Numbered from the stretch's first letter, positions 9,858 through 17,994 are shown. The stretch is DNA of 64,000 nt from Treponema bryantii NK4A124 (GCF_000421345.1 NZ_ATWV01000009.1:62001-126000), one strand, 5' to 3'. Program-made: numbers and translations. Notes: generated from the letters alone by a model not told the origin.

Positions 9858-10274
9858 ATGAAAAAAAAATCTAAATCAAAAGAAGCAAAATTTTTCTGTG
9901 AAAGCTGCGGTTCGGAAGTACCAAGAAACTCAAAAACATGTCCGACTTGTGGAAAATTTTTTGCCTCTGTACGCTGTCCTCAATGTGGAAGAATCGGAAG
10001 TAACGATGATTTTAAAAACGGCTGTCCAACCTGCGGTTACGCGGTAAATCCTGATGACGGTTTTGGTCATGGTTCTTCAGGCGGATTTATGGGAGCTGCA
10101 GCTGGTCGTGGTAGAAATGGCAGATATGGCAGCAGAAAACTGCTTGGATTAGGAAGGAATAAATCTGCATCAGTAAAGGGCGGATATGTAGAATCAAGTT
10201 TACCATGGTGGGTTTATCTTGTTTCGATTGTAATTTTAGTTGTTTTAGTGATTGGGCTTTATAGTTGTCTATAA
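9858..10274 (+). CDS. Zinc-ribbon membrane protein
   Basis: This 138-residue protein contains two CxxC-based zinc ribbons in its first 60 residues (CESCG/CPTCG and CPQCG/CPTCG). A Gly/Arg-rich linker follows, and one C-terminal membrane helix (about residues 116-136) ends in YSCL. Such tail-anchored zinc-ribbon proteins are common and mostly uncharacterised; the ribbons face the cytoplasm if the tail is inserted in the usual orientation. It starts 2 bases after the receiver-like gene. A tRNA gene lies about 80 bases downstream. Confidence 0.7.
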   Translation: MKKKSKSKEAKFFCESCGSEVPRNSKTCPTCGKFFASVRCPQCGRIGSNDDFKNGCPTCGYAVNPDDGFGHGSSGGFMGAAAGRGRNGRYGSRKLLGLGRNKSASVKGGYVESSLPWWVYLVSIVILVVLVIGLYSCL

Positions 10275-10311
10275 AGGATTCCACAAGACCTTTCCAATCC
10301 GTGTGGTTATC

Positions 10312-10340
10312 TTGACTAAGAACCCTTATTTCATTATTAT
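10312..10340 (+). promoter_or_regulatory. Predicted sigma-70 promoter of tRNA-Leu
   Basis: A TTGACT -35 box (10312-10317) and a TATTAT -10 box (10335-10340) are separated by 17 bases. Transcription would start near 10347, about 7 bases before the mature tRNA. Confidence 0.7.
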
Positions 10341-10353
10341 TAATTAATCATTT

Positions 10354-10437
10354 GCCCGGGTGGCGGAATTGGTAGACGCGCTTGGTTCAGGTCCAAGTGT
10401 CCTTACGGTCATAGGAGTTCAAGTCTCCTCTCGGGTA
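10354..10437 (+). tRNA. tRNA-Leu (anticodon CAG)
   Basis: The 84-base gene folds into a class II tRNA with a long variable arm. The 7-bp acceptor stem pairs gcccggg with ctcgggt (two G-U pairs), followed by discriminator A at 10437. The anticodon stem cttgg/ccaag encloses the loop ttCAGgt, giving anticodon CAG. The TTCAAGT T-loop is present. The 3' CCA is not encoded. Its last 51 bases overlap, on the opposite strand, the end of the pseudouridine synthase gene at 10387-11172. Confidence 0.95.
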
Positions 10438-11172
10438 CTCAAAAGAAATTTTTGTAGCAGAGAACATAAGGTTTTCTGCTTTTTTTATGTCCTGAGAATT
10501 ATATAGTAAGTCTCCTCTAACAGGAAGACCAGCCCAGGCTAAATGACAGCGTACCTGATGACGGTAACCTTCTGTAATGCGGCATTCAACTTTTGCTGTA
10601 GCGGAACTTTTATCTTCACTTAGAATTGTAATTTCTGTTGTATAAAGCTTTTGTTTACCAATCTTATTAAGGGCGGCTTTTCCGGATTCTTCTGTTACCG
10701 GGCGTACTTCCTTTCTGCCTTCGCCGTAAGGACGAAAGAAGGAGCTTAGAGTGATGGATTGCTTCGTCGCTTGTGTGCCTCGCAATGACGGCGTGCCTTG
10801 AGCTTCTGAGGGAAGCGGTGGAAAGCCTCCAAGCTGCTTTGCATTGTCTGGAATAAGATCACACCGGGCAGTATAAGTTTTTATAAAGCGCCCTTCTCTC
10901 TGTTCATTACATAAAAAGTCATAAGCTTCCTGTGTGGCAGCAATAACCATAAGACCATCTGTAGCTGTGTCCAGACGGTGTAATAAGCCGTATTCAATTT
11001 CTTTTTTTCCCTTTACCTTTCTAAGTTCTGGAAAAGCTTCCATGGCTTGATAAAGTGCATTATCTTTATCGTCTGTAGTAAGAGGAGCAGATGCAAGTTC
11101 CTTAGGCTTGTAAATGACGAGAAAGGGTTTTGCTGCTGTAGGCTCTTTTATAATTTCAATATTGATTGCCAC
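10387..11172 (-). CDS. RluA-family 23S rRNA/tRNA pseudouridine synthase carrying an in-frame repeat
   Basis: This enzyme isomerises uridine to pseudouridine in RNA; the exact target cannot be read from sequence. The catalytic motif HRLDTATDG places the nucleophile at Asp68, and the later RPYGEGRKEVRP and HQVRCHLAWAGLPVRGD motifs are typical of the family. There is no S4 domain. Three oddities stand out. Residues about 127-141 (PSLRGTQATKQSI) are the translation of a dispersed palindromic repeat at 10755-10790. The start is a GTG lying inside another copy of that repeat. The final 17 or so residues after FEYP are antisense to the tRNA-Leu gene. It follows a second pseudouridine synthase by 25 bases and ends the operon. 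Confidence 0.85.
   Translation of the reverse strand: MAINIEIIKEPTAAKPFLVIYKPKELASAPLTTDDKDNALYQAMEAFPELRKVKGKKEIEYGLLHRLDTATDGLMVIAATQEAYDFLCNEQREGRFIKTYTARCDLIPDNAKQLGGFPPLPSEAQGTPSLRGTQATKQSITLSSFFRPYGEGRKEVRPVTEESGKAALNKIGKQKLYTTEITILSEDKSSATAKVECRITEGYRHQVRCHLAWAGLPVRGDLLYNSQDIKKAENLMFSATKISFEYPRGDLNSYDRKDTWT
10456..10486 (+). terminator. Intrinsic terminator of tRNA-Leu, antisense within a CDS
   Basis: A 10-bp stem (agcagagaac/gttttctgct, one G-U pair) with loop ataag is followed by a run of T. It lies 18 bases past the tRNA and inside the coding region of the pseudouridine synthase on the other strand. Confidence 0.8.
10755..10790. repeat. Dispersed palindromic repeat (GCAATGACG type) inside a CDS
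   Basis: This unit runs from tggattgcttcg to ctcgcaatgacg and belongs to the same family as copies at 11163-11197, 25346-25418, 46730-46804 and 52683-52764. Here it is read in frame in the pseudouridine synthase gene as about 12 extra residues just before the conserved FFRPYGEGRKEVRP segment. Confidence 0.85.
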
Positions 11173-11197
11173 GTCGCTTCGCTCCTCGCAATGACGA
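11163..11197. repeat. Dispersed palindromic repeat between two pseudouridine synthase genes
   Basis: This copy of the GCAATGACG-type repeat fills the 25-base gap between the two pseudouridine synthase genes. It supplies the GTG start codon of the downstream one (11170-11172). Confidence 0.85.
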
Positions 11198-12181
11198 TTA
11201 CTTTACCTGAATCTGAGGCGGTATTTCGCGTGTAAATTTTGCACGTAGTTTTTTTTCAATTTTCTGGAAACGGCCTGGTACACGGGTACGGAAGGTTTTG
11301 TAATCTCCGGCTCCAGGGAGTTTTATTTTCAACTGAACGGAATGAAGCATCAGACTGGCATCAGGAAAATTTGAATCAGGCTTGTTGTAAGTCTGGTCTC
11401 CAAGAATAGGGCAGCCAAGATATTTCATGTGCACACGAATCTGATGTGTTCGGCCGGTTTTAAGGCGTACACGAATCAGCGAATAGTTTCCGTAAGTTGC
11501 AATGCAGTGATAAAGTGTACGGGCAAACTTACCATCGTCGGTATCGGTTACGGCCTTAAAACGATGGCGGTTTTTAGGGTCGCGGATTATCTGAGTTCTA
11601 ATATCACCTGTACGCTGCTTTGGTTTTCCGCAGCAGATACAGATATATTCTTTCTGCAGGGACTTATCTTTAAACTGTTTTTGTAAGAATTCTTCAGCAT
11701 CACGGTTTTTTGCAGTGATAATAATGCCCGAGGTTTCTTTATCCAGGCGGTGAACAATACCAGGTCTCCGTCTCTCAAGAATTTCTGCAGCACTTCCATC
11801 TTTTATCTGTTCCACTGACTGTCTGCCCCAGTGATACAAAAGAGCATTTACGAGAGTTCCTGTCCAGTTTCCGCATGCAGGATGTGTTACCATTCCCTGC
11901 TGCTTGTTTACAACTGTAACATTGTCATCCTCATAAATTATATCGAGAGGAATGTTTTCCGGATCTATGTTATCAGGAATATTGTCTTCCCATTGAATGT
12001 CTATCTGATCTCCGGCCTTCACTTTTTGAGAAAGCTTTACCTTTTTTCCGTTTACAAGAATTTCATTTACGCCGCTTTTAAGCTTTGAACGGTTCATTCC
12101 GTTTGGGAGAGATGCAATAAACTTGTCGAGGCGCTGCTGGTCAGGAAAATCAGCAGGAACCTTTGCACTGAAAAAAGGCAT
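11198..12181 (-). CDS. RluD-like pseudouridine synthase with S4 domain
   Basis: This is a 327-residue RNA pseudouridine synthase of the RluC/RluD branch. An N-terminal S4 RNA-binding domain (about residues 15-65, QRLDKFIASLP) precedes the catalytic domain with motif HRLDKETSG (nucleophile Asp147) and the HQIRVHMKYLGCPILGD motif. RluD modifies helix 69 of 23S rRNA in other bacteria; whether this one has that target is inference. Its start abuts the stop of the small secreted gene upstream (12181), and it precedes the second synthase, so both probably come from one mRNA together with rsmA. Confidence 0.9.
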   Translation of the reverse strand: MPFFSAKVPADFPDQQRLDKFIASLPNGMNRSKLKSGVNEILVNGKKVKLSQKVKAGDQIDIQWEDNIPDNIDPENIPLDIIYEDDNVTVVNKQQGMVTHPACGNWTGTLVNALLYHWGRQSVEQIKDGSAAEILERRRPGIVHRLDKETSGIIITAKNRDAEEFLQKQFKDKSLQKEYICICCGKPKQRTGDIRTQIIRDPKNRHRFKAVTDTDDGKFARTLYHCIATYGNYSLIRVRLKTGRTHQIRVHMKYLGCPILGDQTYNKPDSNFPDASLMLHSVQLKIKLPGAGDYKTFRTRVPGRFQKIEKKLRAKFTREIPPQIQVK

Positions 12182-12690
12182 TATTCTTCAATCTCCTGAA
12201 CTTCAGTACTGTTTGAATCAGATCCTTCTTCTTCCGGTAATCGAATTTGACTTGCATCCTGATCTTCTGAAATCGGAATTACGGCAATATCATCATAATT
12301 AATCTGAGGACGTCTTTTTTTAGAAGAACGCTTTACAAGCTGCACTATCAGATCTGTGATACCGATTCCAATACAGATTCCTACAGATGTAAGAATTATT
12401 CCTTTCTGTTCATCCTGGGTAAATGAGGAAGATGAAAAAATGTCAGGCTTATAGGCAGAATCAAAATCATTTTTTGCGTATCTGTAAGTTGAATAAGCAA
12501 GTGTTGTATCAAGAGTTACAAAAGGTAAAGCACCGATTGTAATTATTTCAAAGCGGCGGATATCTTTTAATGTCTGAGGAAATTCATCATCATCGTAAGG
12601 CTTTGGACTAGTGTCCTCTGAAAATGCCGGTAAAGAAAAGTTTATGAATAAAGAAAGCAGAAGGATTTTTGCAATGATTCTTTTTTTCAT
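12181..12690 (-). CDS. Small exported or membrane protein of unknown function
   Basis: This 169-residue protein starts with a signal-peptide-like segment (MKKRIIAKILLLSLFI, cleavage near AFSE). Two further moderately hydrophobic stretches lie around residues 50-65 and 100-120, followed by a basic KRSSKKRRP patch and an acidic, serine-rich tail. I do not recognise a family. It overlaps the YggS-family gene by 4 bases and the S4-type pseudouridine synthase by 1, so it is translated as part of the operon. Confidence 0.7.
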   Translation of the reverse strand: MKKRIIAKILLLSLFINFSLPAFSEDTSPKPYDDDEFPQTLKDIRRFEIITIGALPFVTLDTTLAYSTYRYAKNDFDSAYKPDIFSSSSFTQDEQKGIILTSVGICIGIGITDLIVQLVKRSSKKRRPQINYDDIAVIPISEDQDASQIRLPEEEGSDSNSTEVQEIEE

Positions 12691-13406
12691 TTTGTGTAAT
12701 CCCTCTCTCCAAAAATTGCAGTTCCAACACGAACAAGACTTGAGCCCTCTTCAATTGCTATTTCAAAATCTCCGGACATGCCCATTGAAAGTTCTGTAAG
12801 AGGAAGGTCTGGGAATTGTGGCTTAAGTTTTTCGGAAAGCTCTCGTAATGTTATAAATGATTTGCGGATTAATTTTTCGTCATTTGTAAAAGGTGCCATT
12901 GTCATAAAGCCGCAGGGAATTATGTGAGGAAAAGAACCTTCTGCACACTCTTCAAGAGATTTTATAAGTTCGACTTCTGATGTATACCCGGACTTTGAAT
13001 CTTCGCCCGTATGATATTCAAATAAAACTTTTATACTGCGGTTAAGTTTTGAACACTGTTTTTCAATTTCCTGAAGAAGCTCAAGGCGGTCTACAGACTG
13101 AATGCAGGAAGCAAAAGTAACAGCCTTCTTTACTTTATTTGATTGCAGCTGACCAATCATGTGAACTTCAATTTCTGGAGCTTCTGCGATAAGCGGCGGA
13201 AACTTTTCTGAAGCTTCCTGGACACGGTTTTCACCAAAGAGTAACTGACCTGCTTCGAAAGCCTGGCTTACAGCCTCAGCCGGATGAAACTTACTAACGG
13301 CCATTAGTTTAACAGAGCCCTGTGGGCGGCCAGATTTTTTTTCAGCTGCAGCAATTCTGCTTTTTATTCTTTCAAGGTTATTTTTTATACTGATGTCTAC
13401 GCTCAT
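12687..13406 (-). CDS. YggS/PROSC-family PLP homeostasis protein
   Basis: This 239-residue single-domain, alanine-racemase-fold protein binds pyridoxal phosphate and is involved in vitamin B6 and amino-acid homeostasis. The PLP lysine lies in LMAVSKFHP. Other hallmarks are FGENRVQEA, HMIGQLQSNK and the C-terminal SMGMSGDFEIAIEEGSSLVR, with GTAIFGER at the end. Length is typical. It overlaps rsmA by 4 bases (ATGA type), indicating translational coupling. Confidence 0.93.
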   Translation of the reverse strand: MSVDISIKNNLERIKSRIAAAEKKSGRPQGSVKLMAVSKFHPAEAVSQAFEAGQLLFGENRVQEASEKFPPLIAEAPEIEVHMIGQLQSNKVKKAVTFASCIQSVDRLELLQEIEKQCSKLNRSIKVLFEYHTGEDSKSGYTSEVELIKSLEECAEGSFPHIIPCGFMTMAPFTNDEKLIRKSFITLRELSEKLKPQFPDLPLTELSMGMSGDFEIAIEEGSSLVRVGTAIFGERDYTK

Positions 13407-14275
13407 TTTGAATCCTCAATTACATCAGAAAGTTTCAGGAGTTCTGGTAAGGTAAGAACTTCTGCCCTTTTCATAATATCAATTCCTGCCTTTTCGAGAC
13501 AGGCAACGGCAAGGTCGTTGTTTTTAAGATACTGTGAAAGATTATTACGTACAGTTTTACGGCGGGAACTGAATAAAGCTCTCTGTACTTTTACAAAGGT
13601 AGCAGGATTTTTACAGCATGGGAAATCAGCTTTCTTTGTAAATACAACAGCTCGTGAATCTACATTTGGCTTTGGCCAGAAGTTTCCACCGGCTAAATCA
13701 AGCAGAGGCTTAACATCATAAGCCCACTGACAGAGAGCCGAAAAAGAAGAATAGTCTGAAGTACCTGGCTTTGCGCACATACGCTGGGCAACTTCTTTTT
13801 GAACTGTAAAGACGCATTTATCAAAGCGAACGTTGTTTTCGATTGTGTCTGCAATTATGGTTGCGGCAATGTTATAAGGGAGATTTCCGAAGAAACGGTC
13901 TGGCTGGCCTGCTTCTTTAAAGTGACCTTTCCAGGTTTTCATTACATCGCCTTCTATAATCCGGAAACTGCCCTTTTTATTATAGTCTTCAAAAAACTCA
14001 CTGATTAAAGAGGCAAAGCCGCGGTCAATTTCAAAAACAGTAAGATCTGCACCGCGCTCCAGAATTGTGTTTGTCATGGCACCAAGACCGGGACCTACTT
14101 CCCAAACCTTCATGCCTTCTGTAAGTTCAAGAGCATCTACAAGACGGCGGCGGGCATCTTCGTTAATGAGAAAGTTCTGACCGAATTTTTTCTGCATTGA
14201 AAAGCCTTTTGCGTCTAATACCTGTTTGAGTTCTGCAGGAGAATTATAGTCTGGATGCTTCAATTTTGACTCCAT
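13403..14275 (-). CDS. rsmA: 16S rRNA dimethyladenosine transferase RsmA (KsgA)
   Basis: RsmA dimethylates two adjacent adenosines in helix 45 of 16S rRNA during 30S maturation. The 290-residue protein has the SAM-binding motif VGPGLGAMT, the N-terminal KKFGQNFLIN signature, and the catalytic FGNLPYNIA motif. The C-terminal helical domain contains SSRRKTVRNNLS. Length is standard. It lies 3 bases after the ComEC-type gene and overlaps the YggS-family gene. Confidence 0.96.
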   Translation of the reverse strand: MESKLKHPDYNSPAELKQVLDAKGFSMQKKFGQNFLINEDARRRLVDALELTEGMKVWEVGPGLGAMTNTILERGADLTVFEIDRGFASLISEFFEDYNKKGSFRIIEGDVMKTWKGHFKEAGQPDRFFGNLPYNIAATIIADTIENNVRFDKCVFTVQKEVAQRMCAKPGTSDYSSFSALCQWAYDVKPLLDLAGGNFWPKPNVDSRAVVFTKKADFPCCKNPATFVKVQRALFSSRRKTVRNNLSQYLKNNDLAVACLEKAGIDIMKRAEVLTLPELLKLSDVIEDSK

Positions 14276-14278
14276 AAT

Positions 14279-15529
14279 TTATAAATGCCAGTTTGGTACA
14301 AGTGAGAAAAAACTCACGATGTAAGTAATTACAGTATACTGCAAATTGATAAAAATTCCACTAGGTTTGGCCAGGAATGGAAATATAAGGCTGAGGAGAA
14401 TCAGAAATAAGCCGCTGTAGATAAATACCGTCACAAACGGAGAAACTATGGTAGAAGAAACAATTCCAATAGGGCTGAAAGACCCGAAGATTTTGAGGGA
14501 AATTGGTGCTGTTACTGTCTGGGCTCCTGTGGCCGCAGAAAGCGAAGAAGCAATCATTCTCGGTGAAAACTTTGAATAAAATATATTGAAAAAGCGGCTG
14601 GTAAGCAAAATGCCTGCAAGTGCTCCGTAAGAAAGAATAAAAGCTACGCTGTGTATGTCCTGAGGGCAGATTGCGCTTTGCAGTAAAAATGAAAAGCCCA
14701 GAATAGAAAGCATGTCTGGCTTACGGGCCCCCGCTATGGCAGCGGCTATCATAAGCATGGCACAGATAAAGGCTCGGGTCAATGACGGCGAAAAACCTGC
14801 AAACCATACAAAAGCAAACAATGTAACTATGCGGAGGATAAAAGTGAGCTTTTTGATTCCGGCTCTTTTGCCAAAAAACATTGCAATTGCGGAAAACATT
14901 GAAAGATGCATGCCGGAAAGTGCTAAGATGTGTGAGAGGCCGGCGCGGCGGAAAGAGTCCTGGGTGGCGGCCTCTGTGTATTCGCGGGCCCCGCAGAGAA
15001 GCGCCAGGAGGAGGCCGCCTCCACTGCCCCAGCTGTACATAAGTCTTTTGAAGTGTAAGCGGCATAGAGCGCGCAGGTGTGCGAGGCGGCCCCGGCACGT
15101 TGGAGGCCACCAGGCCGCGCTGCATTCGCGGACGTAAAAGCCGCTTTGGGAAAGGCGGCCCTTGAAGGTACAGTGACCGCCCGATTCATAGAGGAAGGCA
15201 TTTTGTTTAGAAGATGAATAGAGTTTACCCGGTGAATAGGCTTCTGCAAGACCTGAGGGAATCATTACTTTAACCCTGCCCTTTGCAGTTGAGTTTACGT
15301 TGCGGGTATCGGCAGCAGAATCGAGTGAAAAAGTGGCTGTGTAGTAGGAGCCATTGCCTGTTCTTGCAGGAGATGAAATCAGCTTGCCGGAAATAGTGGT
15401 AATATCCTGCGGATTTAAAAGACTATGCGGTCTTGTTCTATCAGGGATTGTAAAAAATCCTGAATAAAATACGAAAATGCAGATTAAGCTTGAAAGAAAA
15501 ACTGGTTTTAAAAAATCTTTTACTGCCAT
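14279..15529 (-). CDS. ComEC/Rec2-type competence membrane protein lacking the nuclease domain
   Basis: ComEC forms the inner-membrane DNA uptake channel. This 416-residue version has an N-terminal membrane helix, an OB-like segment (ISGKLISSPARTG), and the polytopic competence domain with the signature LSHILALSGMHLS around residues 200-215 and several membrane helices. The C-terminal metallo-beta-lactamase domain of full ComEC is absent; the stop comes straight after the last membrane helix. The stretch 14920-15180 is markedly GC-rich compared with its surroundings. It overlaps the upstream repeat-protein gene by 10 bases and is followed by rsmA. Confidence 0.8.
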   Translation of the reverse strand: MAVKDFLKPVFLSSLICIFVFYSGFFTIPDRTRPHSLLNPQDITTISGKLISSPARTGNGSYYTATFSLDSAADTRNVNSTAKGRVKVMIPSGLAEAYSPGKLYSSSKQNAFLYESGGHCTFKGRLSQSGFYVRECSAAWWPPTCRGRLAHLRALCRLHFKRLMYSWGSGGGLLLALLCGAREYTEAATQDSFRRAGLSHILALSGMHLSMFSAIAMFFGKRAGIKKLTFILRIVTLFAFVWFAGFSPSLTRAFICAMLMIAAAIAGARKPDMLSILGFSFLLQSAICPQDIHSVAFILSYGALAGILLTSRFFNIFYSKFSPRMIASSLSAATGAQTVTAPISLKIFGSFSPIGIVSSTIVSPFVTVFIYSGLFLILLSLIFPFLAKPSGIFINLQYTVITYIVSFFSLVPNWHL

Positions 15530-16692
15530 CTGAGTCCTGACAGTGCATCTCGGGCAGCAGTCAGAACCGATTCCTCGTAGTTAAGATAAGTCACAGCAAG
15601 CAGTGAGTCAAAGGCAGCTTTGTCGCCGATAGCACCTAAAGTATTGATTACGGCCAGCGTAATTTCGGAAGACACTCTGCTTCCTTTTTCTGTGCGGTCG
15701 TTCAATTCTTCCAGGACACTTATAAGCGGAGCTACAGCATCAAGTGGCGCAATGTTTCTGAGTGCGATGATTACAGTCTTAAACTGCTCTTCGTTCATGG
15801 CCTTTTTTTCATACAGCTTTTTTGAAAGATCAAAGTATGAAAGAGCAACAGCTGATGCCCGGGTCCAGTTGTTTTCACTCAGAATAGAAAGTACATCAAT
15901 CTGAAACTTAATATTCTCTGCAGAAATGCCTGTAGAATTGTCTACTAATAATATAGACTCACTTAGCATGTTTTCGGCAATTTCACAGAGATTTTTTTTC
16001 GAAATTTGTGAATTTTTTTGCATTAAAGCAAAAATGGAAGAAATTTTCTTAAAATCAGCACCTTTTATAAGAGTAATTACTTCATTCATTGCATTCGGAA
16101 TAAGTGCTATTGTGGTTGCTTCAATTTCTTTTTTATAAGAAGAATAGGAATTATCATTTAAAAATCCATATAAAATTGTAAATGATTCTTCATTACCAAT
16201 TGCTTCAAGGGCACTCACGCTGGCCTTGAATACTCCACTATCTGTTGCTTTTACATCCTGGGTTTTAAGGTAGCTGTTTAATAAGGCTGTAAAAGGTGCG
16301 TTTGAAATTGTGTCCTTTAAGGCAAGTGCTTTCGAAATAACTGCAATTTGAACTGTGCTGCTCTTATTGAATTGAGTAAATAAAGCAATAAGATTTTCCG
16401 TCAGTTTTTGCTTTTGTGAATCACTAAATTTTCTTACGTTTTCTGGAGAATAAGAAAGAATTGCGGCTACTGCAAGTCCATCCAGTTCACGGTCATTTCC
16501 AAGGGCTTCTTTATTTTCGAGACAAAAAGCAACTGCCTGTTCAGAGATCCACTGAGAATCTGAATTTTCAGCTTCACGTACGGCAGCAGTTTTATCAGCT
16601 AAATTTCCCTTTATGAATTTGATTTTACTTGTTTGAGAAAAGGCCAGAAATGCCATTGAAAATACAAAAATAAGGTTAAGTGTTTTCTTCAT
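15520..16692 (-). CDS. Exported HEAT-like helical repeat protein
   Basis: This protein of about 390 residues has a signal peptide (MKKTLNLIFVFSMAFLAFSQ) and is otherwise alpha-helical. It contains repeated pairs of helices with AVREAENSD, VSALEAIGNEES and VINTLGAIGDKAAFDSLL segments, as in HEAT repeats. The start at 16692 is preferred over an ATG at 16698 because the GAGG ribosome-binding site sits 8 bases before it and the signal peptide begins there. Such proteins are protein-interaction scaffolds; no specific partner can be read. It follows the PilZ gene and overlaps the ComEC-type gene. Confidence 0.75.
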   Translation of the reverse strand: MKKTLNLIFVFSMAFLAFSQTSKIKFIKGNLADKTAAVREAENSDSQWISEQAVAFCLENKEALGNDRELDGLAVAAILSYSPENVRKFSDSQKQKLTENLIALFTQFNKSSTVQIAVISKALALKDTISNAPFTALLNSYLKTQDVKATDSGVFKASVSALEAIGNEESFTILYGFLNDNSYSSYKKEIEATTIALIPNAMNEVITLIKGADFKKISSIFALMQKNSQISKKNLCEIAENMLSESILLVDNSTGISAENIKFQIDVLSILSENNWTRASAVALSYFDLSKKLYEKKAMNEEQFKTVIIALRNIAPLDAVAPLISVLEELNDRTEKGSRVSSEITLAVINTLGAIGDKAAFDSLLAVTYLNYEESVLTAARDALSGLRWQ

Positions 16693-16713
16693 AATCATTA
16701 CCTCATTAAGTCC

Positions 16714-17994
16714 TTAAAAAACATTTATTTCATCTGCTTTGTTTGGTATGTTATCATTTGAATCTGTAATTTTTCCTGAAGTATTTTCAGAAGATGCGGC
16801 TGGAGATTCTGTTGCAGCATTATCTTTGCCGTTTGCAGCGGAAATATCCTGTGCAATTGCATCTCCTTCTGATTTTTCACTTTTATCAGTCCCTGCAGAT
16901 TCTGAATTATTTCCGTCAGCTTCTTTAGCAGCCTCTCCATTTGCATCTGTTACAGCCTCTTCTGCCTTTTCATCATCTTCTGTCTGCTCAAGTGCTTCAA
17001 GAACTTCCTTCTCATTTTCAGGCATCATATTATAAACAAATTTAAGCACCTCATTTCGCATTGGTGTTTCAATATGTGTACATTCAAAATGTAAGAGTGA
17101 CTGGTTCTTTTCCTCATTGTATTCAACTGTTCTTACTACTCCAACCATAAGAATCAACTTGTTATGAATATTAAACTGAAGCTTAAGCTTTACATTTTGA
17201 ACACCCTTGCCTCCAATCCGGATAAGTGCTCCAGATTCAGAGATGTCTTCAATTAAACAACGGAAACCGTTCTGGGTTTCAATTGCATTTACATCAATTT
17301 TATCTTTTTTAATAATATAAAGCATTCCATAAATTTCGCATTTTACGCGAACTGATTTTCTTTTCTGAGTTCTTACAAGGTTTGAAGAATGCTTAAGGAA
17401 CAAAGAAGACTTTCCAAGGAAAAGTCCGCTTTGAGTTACTGTGGTATCAAAAACGTAGCGGGCATCACCCTTTTTCCAAAGGTATACACTTATTACTTTT
17501 CCTACCCAGTCTTCTCCTGAATATGGAATAAGATTTTTCTGGCGCGGTACATTAATTACAAGAAAGTTTCCGTTACCGACAATTTCCGAAGTAAAAACTC
17601 CCTTACCCGGTAAAATGATTCGGAGAGTCTGGCCCTTATCCAGAGAATGGGTGGTTGTCATGCCCTTTTTATCATCTGCTTCATTCTGAATTTTTGTGCG
17701 GTAGTTAAAAAGCTTTGTCATGATAAGCTGATTTTTATCTGAGCTGTCTGCGCTTGTCATGTTTGAAATTTGAGTCATGCATTTTGTAAGGGCCGGAAGA
17801 GAATAAAAGAGAGCTGTCGGCTGTTCAAGACTGCATAGTTCTGCGGCTGTCCATAAAAGGGAAATTTCTGCAAATGAAAAGCCTGAATCAAGCCCTGTTA
17901 TAAAGAAATTTATTCTGGGCTTAAAGGCTGTATAGACAGCACCCATTACAGCAAGAATAACTAATATAATGATTATAAAAGTAACTGTGTACAA
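16714..17994 (-). CDS. Membrane-anchored PilZ-domain protein
   Basis: PilZ domains bind cyclic di-GMP. This 426-residue protein has one N-terminal membrane helix (about residues 3-22), a region of unknown fold to about residue 200, and then a PilZ domain with both ligand motifs: RKSVR (RxxxR) and DISESG (DxSxxG) about 55 residues later. The last 75 residues are low-complexity, rich in Glu, Asp, Ala and Ser. The start is a TTG with GAGGGA just upstream; there is no in-frame ATG nearby. It is the first gene of the operon running to 10387. No cyclic di-GMP synthase lies in this window. Confidence 0.8.
   Translation of the reverse strand: MYTVTFIIIILVILAVMGAVYTAFKPRINFFITGLDSGFSFAEISLLWTAAELCSLEQPTALFYSLPALTKCMTQISNMTSADSSDKNQLIMTKLFNYRTKIQNEADDKKGMTTTHSLDKGQTLRIILPGKGVFTSEIVGNGNFLVINVPRQKNLIPYSGEDWVGKVISVYLWKKGDARYVFDTTVTQSGLFLGKSSLFLKHSSNLVRTQKRKSVRVKCEIYGMLYIIKKDKIDVNAIETQNGFRCLIEDISESGALIRIGGKGVQNVKLKLQFNIHNKLILMVGVVRTVEYNEEKNQSLLHFECTHIETPMRNEVLKFVYNMMPENEKEVLEALEQTEDDEKAEEAVTDANGEAAKEADGNNSESAGTDKSEKSEGDAIAQDISAANGKDNAATESPAASSENTSGKITDSNDNIPNKADEINVF

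Noticed and set aside
10354-10437. tRNA-Leu as an integration site for a mobile element
   Set aside because: No integrase, no direct repeat of the tRNA 3' end and no foreign gene block were seen next to it.
14712-15137. Long overlapping frames on both strands in the GC-rich part of the ComEC-type gene
   Set aside because: High GC content lowers stop frequency. The ComEC frame has family motifs and operon overlaps; the others have neither.
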